A stretch of 64,000 nucleotides of DNA from an uncultured Erwinia sp. (GTDB lineage: Bacteria; Pseudomonadota; Gammaproteobacteria; Enterobacterales; Enterobacteriaceae): contig CAMIKG010000020.1 of NCBI GenBank assembly GCA_946221915.1, positions 1 through 64,000 of the forward strand. Reading direction: 5' to 3'. A program made the translations under genes and the position numbers. The notes below the pieces were generated by a model that was not told where the DNA came from, did not search any database, and saw only the letters and a program-made list of their open reading frames with translations. Shown here in pieces: positions 57,201 to 64,000 of this stretch (position 1 is the first letter of the stretch; each line of letters opens with the position of its first letter).

Positions 57201-60200
57201 GGTGATCGGCAACACCTCGGTCAGCAAGACCTTTAATGAAGATACGGCGCAAACCTTCAGCGCAGCAGACTTTGGTTTCACTGATGTCGACAGCGGCGAC
57301 ACGCTGCAGTCGATCACCATTGTCACTGCACCGGCGGCCGGGCAGCTGTTTATTGATGCCAACGGTGACGGGGTGTATGGCAGCGGCGATACGCTGCTGG
57401 GCAATGGCGCAGTGGTGAGCGCGGCGAATATCAGCAAGCTGACCTTCCGTCCGGCGGATAACGCCAACGGCGCAGGCTATGCCAGCTTCACCTGGACGGT
57501 CAGCGACGGCAGCGCCAGCTCGGCGAATACCGGTACGATGACGCTGAATGTCACGCCAGTGAATGATGCGCCGGTGATCGAATACACCTCGGTGAACAAA
57601 TACTTTAATGAAGATACGTCAGTGACCTTCAGCACCCTGGACTTTAGTTTCACTGATGTCGACAGCGGCGACACGCTGCAGTCGATCACCATCGTGACCG
57701 CGCCAACGGCCGGACAGCTGTTTATCGATGCTGACGGCGACGGGGTGTATGGCAGCGGCGATACGCTGATTGGCAATGGTGCGGTGATCAGCGTAGCGAA
57801 TATCAGCAAGCTGACCTTCCGCCCGGCGGAGAATGCCAATGGCACGGGGTATGCCAGCTTTACCTGGAAAGTCAGCGATGGCACGGCGAATTCCGCCAAT
57901 ACCGGCACCATGACGTTTAACGTCATTGCAGTGAATGATGCACCGGTGATCGGCAACACGTCGGTCAGCAAAACCTTTGATGAAGATACCTCACAGACGT
58001 TCACCGGGGCGGACTTTGGTTTCACTGATGTCGACAGTGGCGATACGCTGCAGTCGATTACCATTGTCACTGCGCCGACGGCGGGGCAGCTGTTTATCGA
58101 TGCTGACGGCGACGGTAAATATGGCAGCGGCGATACGCTGATGGCGAATGGTGCAGTGGTCAGCGCGGCAAATATCAGCAAACTGACCTTCCGTCCGGCG
58201 GAGAATGCCAGCGGTTCGGGGTATGCCAGCTTTACCTGGAAAGTCAGCGACGGCACGGTGAATTCCGCCAATACCGGCACCATGACGCTGAATGTCTCGG
58301 CGGTTAACGACGCGCCGACTATCAGCGAGACCTCCGTGACCAAATCAGTGGTGAGCGACAGCTCGCTGAGCTTTACACAAGCGGACTTCGGCTTCAGCGA
58401 CGTGGACAGCGGCGACACGCTGCAATACATCACCGTTATTACCGCCCCGGCGCAGGGCCAGCTGTTCCTGGATATGGACAACGATGGCAGCTATAACCCG
58501 CTGCTTGATCTGCAACTGAGTAATGGCTCCGTGGTGCCGTCGGGGCTTATCAGCATGCTGAAATACCAGCCGGACAGTTCGGCACAGGGCTCAGTCAGCT
58601 TTACCTGGAAAGTCAGCGACGGCCAGGTGAACTCTGCTGACACCGGCACGATGACGATTAACATCGCGGCGGCGAATAGCGCTCCGACCATCAGCGATCC
58701 TGCCGTCACCAAAACCGTGAATGAAGACAGTGCGCTGACCTTCAGTAATGGTGACTTTGGCTTCAGCGACGTGGACAGCGGCGACACGCTGCAGTCGATC
58801 ACTATCGTCACTGCACCCGCGGCGGGGCAGCTGTTTATCGATGCCAACGGCGACGGCGTGTACGGCAGCGGCGATACGCTGCTGGGTAATGGCGCGGTGG
58901 TGAGTGCGGCGAATATCAGCAAACTGACCTTCCGTCCTGCCGATAACGCCAATGGCGCAGGCTATGCCAGCTTTAGCTGGACCGTCAGCGATGGCACGCT
59001 CAGCTCGGCCAATACCGGCACCATGACGCTGAATGTCACCGCGGTGAATGATGCGCCGGTGATCGGCAATACAGCAGTCAGTAAAACCTTTAACGAAGAT
59101 ACCGCACAGACATTCACGGCGGCGGACTTTGGCTTTACCGATATCGACAGCGGCGACACGTTGCAGTCGATTACCATTGTCACTGCACCGACGGCGGGCC
59201 AGCTGTTTATTGATGCCAACGGCGACGGCGTATTTGGCAGCGGCGATACGCTGCTGGCAAACGGCGCGGTGGTCAGTGCGGCGAATATCAGCAAGCTGAC
59301 TTTCCGCCCGGCGGAGAATGCCAACGGCGCCGGTTACGCCAGCTTTAGCTGGACCGTGAGTGACGGCAGCGCCAGCTCCGCCAATATCGGGACCATGACG
59401 CTCAACGTCACAGCGGTTAATGATGCACCAGTGGCTGGCGCGCTGGCTAACCAGGCTGCTACCGCCGGCAACAGCTTCTCGCTGCAGCTGGCGAACAACG
59501 CCTTTACGGATGTCGACGGCGACACGCTGACGCTGAGCGCCACCCTGGCCAATGGCGCGGCGTTACCGGCCTGGCTGACATTTGATCCGGCGACGGGCAC
59601 GTTTTCCGGCACGCCAGCAAACGGCGATATCGGCACGCTGTCGATTCGTGTGACTGCCACCGACAGCGCCAGTGCCAGCGCCAGCAGCACCTTCACCCTG
59701 AAGATCCAGTCAGATAACGTTCCGCCAGTGGTTTCCGGCAGCCTGACGAATCAGAGTGTGTCGCAGGGGGGCAGCTTTAACTATGTGATCCCGGCAGATA
59801 CCTTTACCGATCCTAACAGCGGTGACAGCCTGACGCTCAGCGCCACGCTGGCCGACGGCTCGCCGTTGCCTTCCTGGCTGCGGTTTGATGCGCAGACCGG
59901 CACGTTCTCGGGAACCCCGGGCAACAGCGTCAGCGGCATGGTCACTATCCGCGTCACGGCAACGGACAGCGAGCAGGCCTCGGTCAGCGCCACCTTTAGT
60001 TTGTCTGTGACGCGCAGTGTACCGAACGAGCAAAACCAGCAAAACGGCGGTGACCCGGAGTTCCGTATCAACGATGGCCGGTCACCATCACCTTTCGGCC
60101 AGAACACGATACGACTCAATGTCGCGCCGGCTGCGCCTGTCACCCTTGGCGCCCTGTTCGCGCCGGCGTCACTGGGCGCACTGAACAGCGGCGCACCGGA

Positions 60201-60615
60201 TGCCACCGTCACCGCCAGCCTGTTCCATGCGGCACGTAACAGCGCGCCTGCTGGCAATGCGCAGGCCAGTCAGCTGGCGGGTGTTTTCAGCCGCGGTACG
60301 GCGGAGGGTGGTGCGACACAGTTTGACAGCGCGCTGGGTTCGTTCCCGAGCTTTAACAACAGCGGTGCGCTGGGCGGCAGTTCGTCATTGTCCGGTGTGT
60401 TCTCAGGCATTCATTTGCCGTCTATTTCTGTTATGGAAGTGTTTTCCGGCGGCAGCTGGCGCGATATCACGACCGGCAGCGGCGACTCAGGGGAGAGTGC
60501 TCTGCATTTTAACCCTGGTCTGCAGTGGCAATTACAGCAGTCTGGCGAGGAAGCGTTACAGCGTCTGGCGGCAATCGAACAGGCGCTGAACGAGATGGAT
60601 CAACGTCAGGGATAA
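54250..60615 (+). CDS. Giant LEPR-box/DUF4347/cadherin-repeat surface protein
   Basis: 2121 residues, with no Sec signal peptide. The N-terminus holds a LEPR-type box (LEARMLFDGAVA, 31-42) found in large one-step-secreted proteins. A DUF4347 domain follows (about 110-270) with His159 and Cys206 (LLYGCDVAQG); the usual SHG reads SNG here. Positions 275-980 are Ser/Thr-rich Ig-like repeats. Six cadherin-like repeats of about 124 residues run from 981 to 1723, each starting NDAP and most carrying a DANGDG calcium loop. Two putative-Ig repeats (to about 1920) and a Gly/Ser-rich C-terminal segment ending in a short helix complete it. It is probably a calcium-stiffened surface adhesin or toxin stalk and the main cargo of this locus. 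Confidence 0.9.
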   Translation: MLSWRNVLGKKRTETPQLLDVESDIALGFALEARMLFDGAVAATVGQADSAQQADSSAAATASSDATAESSAADASQDQATSGTDSQTSDSQNTADDLAVASDPVRKEVVFIDTSVANYQSLVNGVKSGVEVVLLNASEDGLSQIAVWAQTHSGYDAIHIISNGGEGSLSLGNITLNNSSLSSRSADLALIGSALTDSGDILLYGCDVAQGSDGLAFISDLAALTSADVAASDDLTGAASLNGDWTLEAQAGDIESSNVLTETAQNSYTYVLDTFTFTSGTETGSGTNNVTWTEGSHTLNFDFVGTVYPFYSSPDGIYIIQTDGSASSNSLTFTISVANGYIFDLSSLDLMNGDSGGPQAYTISSSLSSASDEVSGTLTQDGSFVFTTISGFNSAFTGVSSITITTSGTNEYYLDNLVLNNIRLAATSDATSTVTAGPATEATTFATTSTSVATATSLLDFTITDNGAADGVATSVSSLYATVSGTATSSELSQMVFLLNGPDATNVVGTYDSATGRITFSGLSLSVADASSEAYTIKAYYNDNTSSNDITEGHTVLLSVNASNFTTDSGGSTFAASQTSVTNGAGATIDVTATKLVYSQSPSTSVVSGRDFGTQPVLIAVDARGNIDRDFNGTVTLSENGSGSLTGTTSVAAVNGTATFTGVKYTSASDADANFVLTASTGSLTSATSAAIDPDVVATKLVFSTQPAPASISDGASTSFTTVPVVQAVDANGMIDQDYNGAIVLSVTDPNDGTVDGTVNALSVTSGDQDASATTVTLTATAGVATYSGLAIQYTNSGSSNTLALRATSGSLTAINSSSFISTTNAAPVFSNLNGGATYTENGTAVVIDSDVTVADTELDALNSGLGNYNGASITIVRNGGASSSDLFGNSGLLGSLVQGQSFSYNGATVGTVTSNSAGTLTLTFNSSATSAVVDAVLQSITYSNSSDSPPASVTLNWTFSDGSLNSSGSNQAVLAITPVNDAPVIGNTSVSKTFNEDTAQTFSAADFGFTDVDSGDTLQSITIVTAPAAGQLFIDANGDGVYGSGDTLLGNGAVVSAANISKLTFRPADNANGAGYASFTWTVSDGSASSANTGTMTLNVTPVNDAPVIEYTSVNKYFNEDTSVTFSTLDFSFTDVDSGDTLQSITIVTAPTAGQLFIDADGDGVYGSGDTLIGNGAVISVANISKLTFRPAENANGTGYASFTWKVSDGTANSANTGTMTFNVIAVNDAPVIGNTSVSKTFDEDTSQTFTGADFGFTDVDSGDTLQSITIVTAPTAGQLFIDADGDGKYGSGDTLMANGAVVSAANISKLTFRPAENASGSGYASFTWKVSDGTVNSANTGTMTLNVSAVNDAPTISETSVTKSVVSDSSLSFTQADFGFSDVDSGDTLQYITVITAPAQGQLFLDMDNDGSYNPLLDLQLSNGSVVPSGLISMLKYQPDSSAQGSVSFTWKVSDGQVNSADTGTMTINIAAANSAPTISDPAVTKTVNEDSALTFSNGDFGFSDVDSGDTLQSITIVTAPAAGQLFIDANGDGVYGSGDTLLGNGAVVSAANISKLTFRPADNANGAGYASFSWTVSDGTLSSANTGTMTLNVTAVNDAPVIGNTAVSKTFNEDTAQTFTAADFGFTDIDSGDTLQSITIVTAPTAGQLFIDANGDGVFGSGDTLLANGAVVSAANISKLTFRPAENANGAGYASFSWTVSDGSASSANIGTMTLNVTAVNDAPVAGALANQAATAGNSFSLQLANNAFTDVDGDTLTLSATLANGAALPAWLTFDPATGTFSGTPANGDIGTLSIRVTATDSASASASSTFTLKIQSDNVPPVVSGSLTNQSVSQGGSFNYVIPADTFTDPNSGDSLTLSATLADGSPLPSWLRFDAQTGTFSGTPGNSVSGMVTIRVTATDSEQASVSATFSLSVTRSVPNEQNQQNGGDPEFRINDGRSPSPFGQNTIRLNVAPAAPVTLGALFAPASLGALNSGAPDATVTASLFHAARNSAPAGNAQASQLAGVFSRGTAEGGATQFDSALGSFPSFNNSGALGGSSSLSGVFSGIHLPSISVMEVFSGGSWRDITTGSGDSGESALHFNPGLQWQLQQSGEEALQRLAAIEQALNEMDQRQG
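57190..59418 (+). repeat. Six tandem ~372-base coding repeats
   Basis: Repeat units start at 57190, 57562, 57934, 58306, 58675 and 59047, and a degenerate seventh NDAP starts at 59419. Spacing is 372 bases, except 369 after the fourth unit. Units 1, 2, 3, 5 and 6 are very similar. Unit 4 is much more diverged (KSVVSDSSLSF start, altered calcium loop). High identity allows recombination and copy-number change. Confidence 0.92.
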
Positions 60616-60672
60616 AACAATCAGCAGGGCAGGGTGTTTATGACAATTATCACAAAGGACAGGAGTAAGATC

Positions 60673-62175
60673 GTGTCAAAGGGGCAGAAATTATTTGGTC
60701 TCAGCCTGCTGGTGCTGACGATGAGCGGTTGTGCGGTCACCAGCGAACCTCTGTCGCGCCAGCAGGGCGAACAGCGTATCCGTCAGGATATCAACACTAT
60801 GTTCAGCCAGCAGGAGCCGGTGAGCGCGCCGATTACCCTGTATGACGCGATGGCGCGTGCGCTGAAATACAACCTGGAAGCACGGCTGAAAGTGATGGAA
60901 CAGGCGCTGTCTCAGCAGCAGCTGGAACTGGCGCGTTACGATATGCTGCCACAAATGGCGGCCTCTGCGGGTTATGTGGCGCGCAGCAATACCAGCGCCT
61001 CCAGCAGCCGCAGTATCTCCACCGGGCAGGAATCGCTGGAACCTTCCACTTCCCTCGATCGCGAACGTGAAGTCGCTGATCTGACCATGGTATGGAACGT
61101 GCTCGATTTCGGCGTCAGCTATGTCAGCGCCAAACAGAAAGCGGACCAGCGCTGGATCGCCGATGAACGTAAACGCAAAGTGGTGCATACCGTTATCCAG
61201 GACGTGCGCTCAGCCTACTGGCGTGCAGTGGCGGCGGAACGCTTGCTGGGACGCATTGACGGTATGATCGCACAGGTCAACCAGGCGCGTGAAGTCAGCG
61301 AGCATATGAGCGCGCGTCTGGTGGGCGATCCGATTGAAGCTCTGAGCTATCGCCGTGCGCTGATTGATGCCGTGCGCCAGCTGGAAGAGCAGCGTCGCGC
61401 GCTGTCGCTGGCGAAAACAGAGCTGGCGACGCTGATGAATCTGCCGCTGGATACGCCATACAAACTGGCGCTGCCGGCAGAAAGTGAAATGTCTGTGCCG
61501 CAGCTGAATGTGGATTTCACTACGCTGGAACAGACTGCGCTGCTGAACCGCCCGGAACTGCGTGAGCAGGATTATCAGGTGCGTATTAATGCCGCAGAGA
61601 CGCGTAAATCGCTGCTGCGGATGCTGCCGGGTATTGAGGTCAGCGCCGGTGGTCACTATGACAGCAACTCGTTTATGGTCAACCAGAGCTGGGCGGATGT
61701 CGGGGTGAAAGTGACCTGGAACCTGTTTAACCTGCTGTCCGGGCCGCAGGCGTACAAGACGGCGAAAGCGGGCGAGACGGTGGCGGAAGTGCAGCGTCAG
61801 GCGATGTCGCTGGCGGTGATGGCGCAGCTGTATATTGCCCGCGCCAACTTTAACGAAGCCCAGCGCCAGTACAAAACCAGTACCGAGCTGAGTGACCTCG
61901 ACGGTCAGATTGCTGACCAGCTGCAGAACCGCTACAAGGCGAACAGTATTGGTGAACTGCAGCTGATCCAGGGCCAGCTGAATGCGCTGAATGCGTCGCT
62001 GCGCCAGGATCTGGCCTACGCTGAACTGCGCAATACTTATGGTCAGATTCTGTCAACGGTCGGGCTGGACCTGCTGCCGAAGACATTGCCTTCAGATAAT
62101 GTGGCAACTATCAGCCAGGCGCTGCGTCAGTCTGAAGCCAACTGGCAGCAGGGGAAGATTAGCGAGCTGAAGTAA
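60673..62175 (+). CDS. TolC-family outer-membrane lipoprotein channel
   Basis: The frame opens at 60634, but AGGAG seven bases before the GTG at 60673 gives MSKGQKLFGLSLLVLTMSGCAVT, a clean lipoprotein signal with lipobox (Cys20), and 500 residues. The two OEP repeats of long periplasmic helices and beta-barrel strands are evident (ARALKYNLEARLKVMEQAL and LEQTALLNRPELREQDYQV). It follows the giant protein gene directly and completes a HlyD-HlyD/M50-TolC trans-envelope path. Confidence 0.92.
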   Translation: MSKGQKLFGLSLLVLTMSGCAVTSEPLSRQQGEQRIRQDINTMFSQQEPVSAPITLYDAMARALKYNLEARLKVMEQALSQQQLELARYDMLPQMAASAGYVARSNTSASSSRSISTGQESLEPSTSLDREREVADLTMVWNVLDFGVSYVSAKQKADQRWIADERKRKVVHTVIQDVRSAYWRAVAAERLLGRIDGMIAQVNQAREVSEHMSARLVGDPIEALSYRRALIDAVRQLEEQRRALSLAKTELATLMNLPLDTPYKLALPAESEMSVPQLNVDFTTLEQTALLNRPELREQDYQVRINAAETRKSLLRMLPGIEVSAGGHYDSNSFMVNQSWADVGVKVTWNLFNLLSGPQAYKTAKAGETVAEVQRQAMSLAVMAQLYIARANFNEAQRQYKTSTELSDLDGQIADQLQNRYKANSIGELQLIQGQLNALNASLRQDLAYAELRNTYGQILSTVGLDLLPKTLPSDNVATISQALRQSEANWQQGKISELK

Positions 62176-62196
62176 CCACCATCATCGTGTTGATTG

Positions 62197-62216
62197 CTCC
62201 CCCATAACTGGGGGAG
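62197..62216 (+). terminator. Terminator of the secretion block
   Basis: CTCCCCC (62197-62203) pairs with GGGGGAG (62210-62216), extended by one A-T pair, followed by a T-rich stretch, 21 bases after the TolC-like stop. Confidence 0.7.
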
Positions 62217-62880
62217 ATTCTGTTTTGCTGTTTTATGCTGCAACCAATATTACCGAGCTGAATATACGCTCTATACTCACAACCCTTGTCAGAACCGATA
62301 CCAGGCACTACCGATGACATTATTAATGCAGTAAGCTGCATTAGTGGGCGAGCTCGTTTCGGTGTCCGCTGAACATACTATCAGCAACGAATCCCCTACC
62401 GAGTACAGGCCAGTCGTATTCACTTTTGGACGGGCACGTCTGCGCCTGGTAGTAACATACCGCTGGAGACTCTTTACCAGCAGGTGCACATTGCTGCAGC
62501 TGTTTCTTAAACTCCCGTATTGTGTTCTGCTTTGAAGAAATAGAGGATGCTTTTGGTATTTTACCCTGTCACTCCACAAAGCGGTCTTGCCTATCACGTC
62601 ATTGCAGAAAGGACAACATCTATAGCGCTGGTAGTTTTTGCAACAGGGTAATTTTGCTCAACAATTAGCTTAACTGATTCGCGTTTGTTCTCTGCACTGA
62701 AATTAGGACACTAGTGCCGTTCTGAGCTGAGCAAATCACCGCTGTTCATGTGGCTGAGCCCAGTAACCACGACGAACAGGTATCTGGATTCTCATTTCAA
62801 CTGTGATACAATCACGCGCCGAGATTTTTAAGGTGTAATTCTAAAATTTGCAGTTCAAAAACTAATCAAAGGTTGCAACA
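62217..62880. other. AT-rich intergenic region without a supported gene
   Basis: Frames of up to 102 codons exist but lack family features or good starts. One 66-codon minus-strand frame (about 62341-62555) looks faintly protein-like (VCYYQAQTCPSKSEYDW) without a start codon and may be gene debris. A promoter for the downstream glycosyltransferase is expected in the last 100 bases. Confidence 0.35.
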
Positions 62881-63846
62881 ATGCAGATTCAGCACAGTGA
62901 AAATAAGTCTGTGAAAATTTCATTGGTTATACCCGTATTCAATGAAATGGAGTCGGTTGAGATTTTTATTCATCAGGTTAATGATGTTTTTAAAAACAGT
63001 GAAGAATACGTTCTGGAGTTTGTTTTTATTGATGATGGTAGTACAGATCAAACACTGCCTACATTGATCAGCATGCAACAGCGTGATGATCGTATAGTGA
63101 TTGTTGAGCTGACACGTAATTTTGGAAAAGAAGCAGCTCTGACTGCTGGGCTATTTAATACCGCAGGTCATGTCATTGTCCCCATTGATGTGGATTTACA
63201 AGATCCTCCAGAAGTTATACTGGACATGCTGGCAGAGTGGGGAAAAGGGTATGAAGTTGTCCTTGGTCGCCGCATAGACAGAACATCTGACACTCGAATG
63301 AAACGTATGAGTGCTGGCTGGTTCTACAACGTTATTAATAAAATGTCTAAAACGAAAATTCCTGAAAATGTCGGTGATTTCAGACTAATGGATCGTTGTG
63401 TCGTTGAGGCATTAAAACAGTTGCCTGAAACTCAGCGATTTATGAAGGGGCTGTTTGCCTGGCTTGGTTTTAAAACGACCAGTGTTGACTATGTCCGCCC
63501 TGAAAGAGCAGCAGGTAATACAACCTTCAACGGTATTAGATTGTGGGGATTAGCTCTGGAGGGGATTACCAGCTTTAGTCTTGTTCCTTTAAAAATATGG
63601 ACTTATATTGGCATTGCTTTTTCCCTTTTGTCGATGCTGTATGCGATTTTCATTCTGATAAATACCATGATTTACGGTGTTGATGTTCCCGGTTATGCAT
63701 CTTTAATTGTCACGATTTCGTTTATCGGAGGCTTACAATTAATGAGTATTGGTATCATTGGAGAATACTTGGGGCGGACTTATATTGAGGCGAAAAGAAG
63801 ACCGATGTTTCTTACTCGCCATGTATACAAGAATTTAAAGGATTAA
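62881..63846 (+). CDS. GtrB-like bactoprenol glycosyltransferase (GT2)
   Basis: 321 residues. The cytoplasmic GT-A domain has SLVIPVFNEMESV, FIDDGSTD and VPIDVDLQDPPE (metal-binding DxD-type). Two C-terminal membrane helices (about 235-262 and 272-296) lead to IGEYLGRTYIEAKRRP, the GtrB ending. It transfers a sugar to undecaprenyl phosphate for later O-antigen or glycan decoration. The usual flippase gene gtrA is not upstream. AT-rich composition suggests transfer. Confidence 0.9.
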   Translation: MQIQHSENKSVKISLVIPVFNEMESVEIFIHQVNDVFKNSEEYVLEFVFIDDGSTDQTLPTLISMQQRDDRIVIVELTRNFGKEAALTAGLFNTAGHVIVPIDVDLQDPPEVILDMLAEWGKGYEVVLGRRIDRTSDTRMKRMSAGWFYNVINKMSKTKIPENVGDFRLMDRCVVEALKQLPETQRFMKGLFAWLGFKTTSVDYVRPERAAGNTTFNGIRLWGLALEGITSFSLVPLKIWTYIGIAFSLLSMLYAIFILINTMIYGVDVPGYASLIVTISFIGGLQLMSIGIIGEYLGRTYIEAKRRPMFLTRHVYKNLKD

Positions 63847-63849
63847 TAA

Positions 63850-64000
63850 ATGGATCTTAAAGAAACAGAAATACTCGGTGATGATGTTAATAAGCACTGG
63901 TATTATCTTTCAAAAGCCAAAGCTGTATCAAAACTGCTGGATAAATTTTCACCGCGAAAAATTATGGATATTGGTGCCGGCTCTGGCTATTTTTCAAAGT
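63850..64000 (+). CDS. SAM-dependent methyltransferase, 5' part
   Basis: The gene starts three bases after the GtrB-like stop (MDLKETEILGDDVNKHWYY) and runs off the window after 50 codons. Motif I KIMDIGAGSGYFSK marks a class I methyltransferase. It is probably co-transcribed with the glycosyltransferase and involved in the same glycan pathway. Confidence 0.78.
   Translation, partial: MDLKETEILGDDVNKHWYYLSKAKAVSKLLDKFSPRKIMDIGAGSGYFSK

Noticed and set aside
57477..58481. Long minus-strand frame and similar ones across 57-60 kb
   Set aside because: They mirror the repeated coding units of the giant protein on the opposite strand and share their period; there is no start signal.
57190..59418. 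CRISPR-like periodicity
   Set aside because: Units are 372 bases and fully coding with no short repeats and unique spacers.
53267..62175. Prophage, because of the tail-collar gene
   Set aside because: No capsid, terminase, tail tube or lysis genes; the collar protein has a signal peptide and sits among secretion genes.
62289..62597. 102-codon minus-strand frame
   Set aside because: Composition looks random and no family is recognised. A neighbouring frame looks slightly more protein-like but lacks a start.

Overview
The window looks like chromosome from an enterobacterium, most likely Erwiniaceae (Pantoea, Erwinia or a close relative). The basis is near-E. coli versions of YaiL (DUF2058), YmjA, Fsr and UxuA, a tRNA-Asn(GTT), enterobacterial operator types (UxuR/ExuR-, NsrR-, Zur- and Fur-like boxes), and gene content and order that match no E. 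coli region. Most of it is GC-rich. AT-richer stretches (about 19.0-19.9 kb, 35.2-38.6 kb, 52.96-53.26 kb and 62.2-64.0 kb) look like accessory DNA or regulatory gaps.

Layout. 0-5.5 kb: a hexuronate/glycoside module (uxuA, then divergently an ExuT-like transporter and a cytoplasmic GH31 glycosidase) around a control region with UxuR/ExuR-type boxes. 5.5-8.4 kb: two NsrR-like boxes ahead of an Aer-type PAS protein and a diflavin reductase, then a small methyltransferase. 8.5-11.7 kb: a FecBCD-type ABC importer behind a Zur-like box, divergent from a cysteine-less CsoR/RcnR-family protein. 11.8-18.9 kb: an AdeRS-like two-component system, an RND pump with its lipoprotein adaptor, and a MipA-family protein, linked by shared promoter repeats. 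19-22.6 kb: an isolated SIR2-like protein, yaiL, an RluA-family synthase, a cold-shock-domain protein and ymjA. 22.6-28.9 kb: TetR, adaptor, a second RND pump and a FabF paralogue. 29-35.2 kb: GNAT, methyltransferase/MarR, epoxide-hydrolase-like/TetR, and AraC divergent from fsr. 35.2-38.7 kb: a gene-poor stretch, an MscS channel, a TetR gene, and a decayed tRNA-Asn integration site with scraps of a DUF1348 gene, umuC and a P4-type integrase. 38.8-41.1 kb: a GT8 glycosyltransferase with an aldonolactone-oxidase-like flavoprotein. 41.3-45.6 kb: a bgl-type PTS/GH1/antiterminator operon with its RNA switch. 45.7-48.4 kb: TetR, a siderophore-importer-like MFS protein behind a Fur-like box, and a small membrane protein.

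48.7-62.2 kb is the most interesting part: a co-directional block coding for a periplasmic HlyD-like adaptor, a membrane HlyD protein, a site-2 (M50) metalloprotease fused to an HlyD barrel, a secreted phage-tail-collar protein, a 2121-residue LEPR-box/DUF4347/cadherin-repeat protein, and a TolC-like outer-membrane lipoprotein. It has everything expected of a one-step exporter except an ABC ATPase or RND motor. I infer that this is an unconventional secretion system with the giant protein, and perhaps the collar protein, as cargo. The window closes with a GtrB-like glycosyltransferase and the start of a methyltransferase gene.
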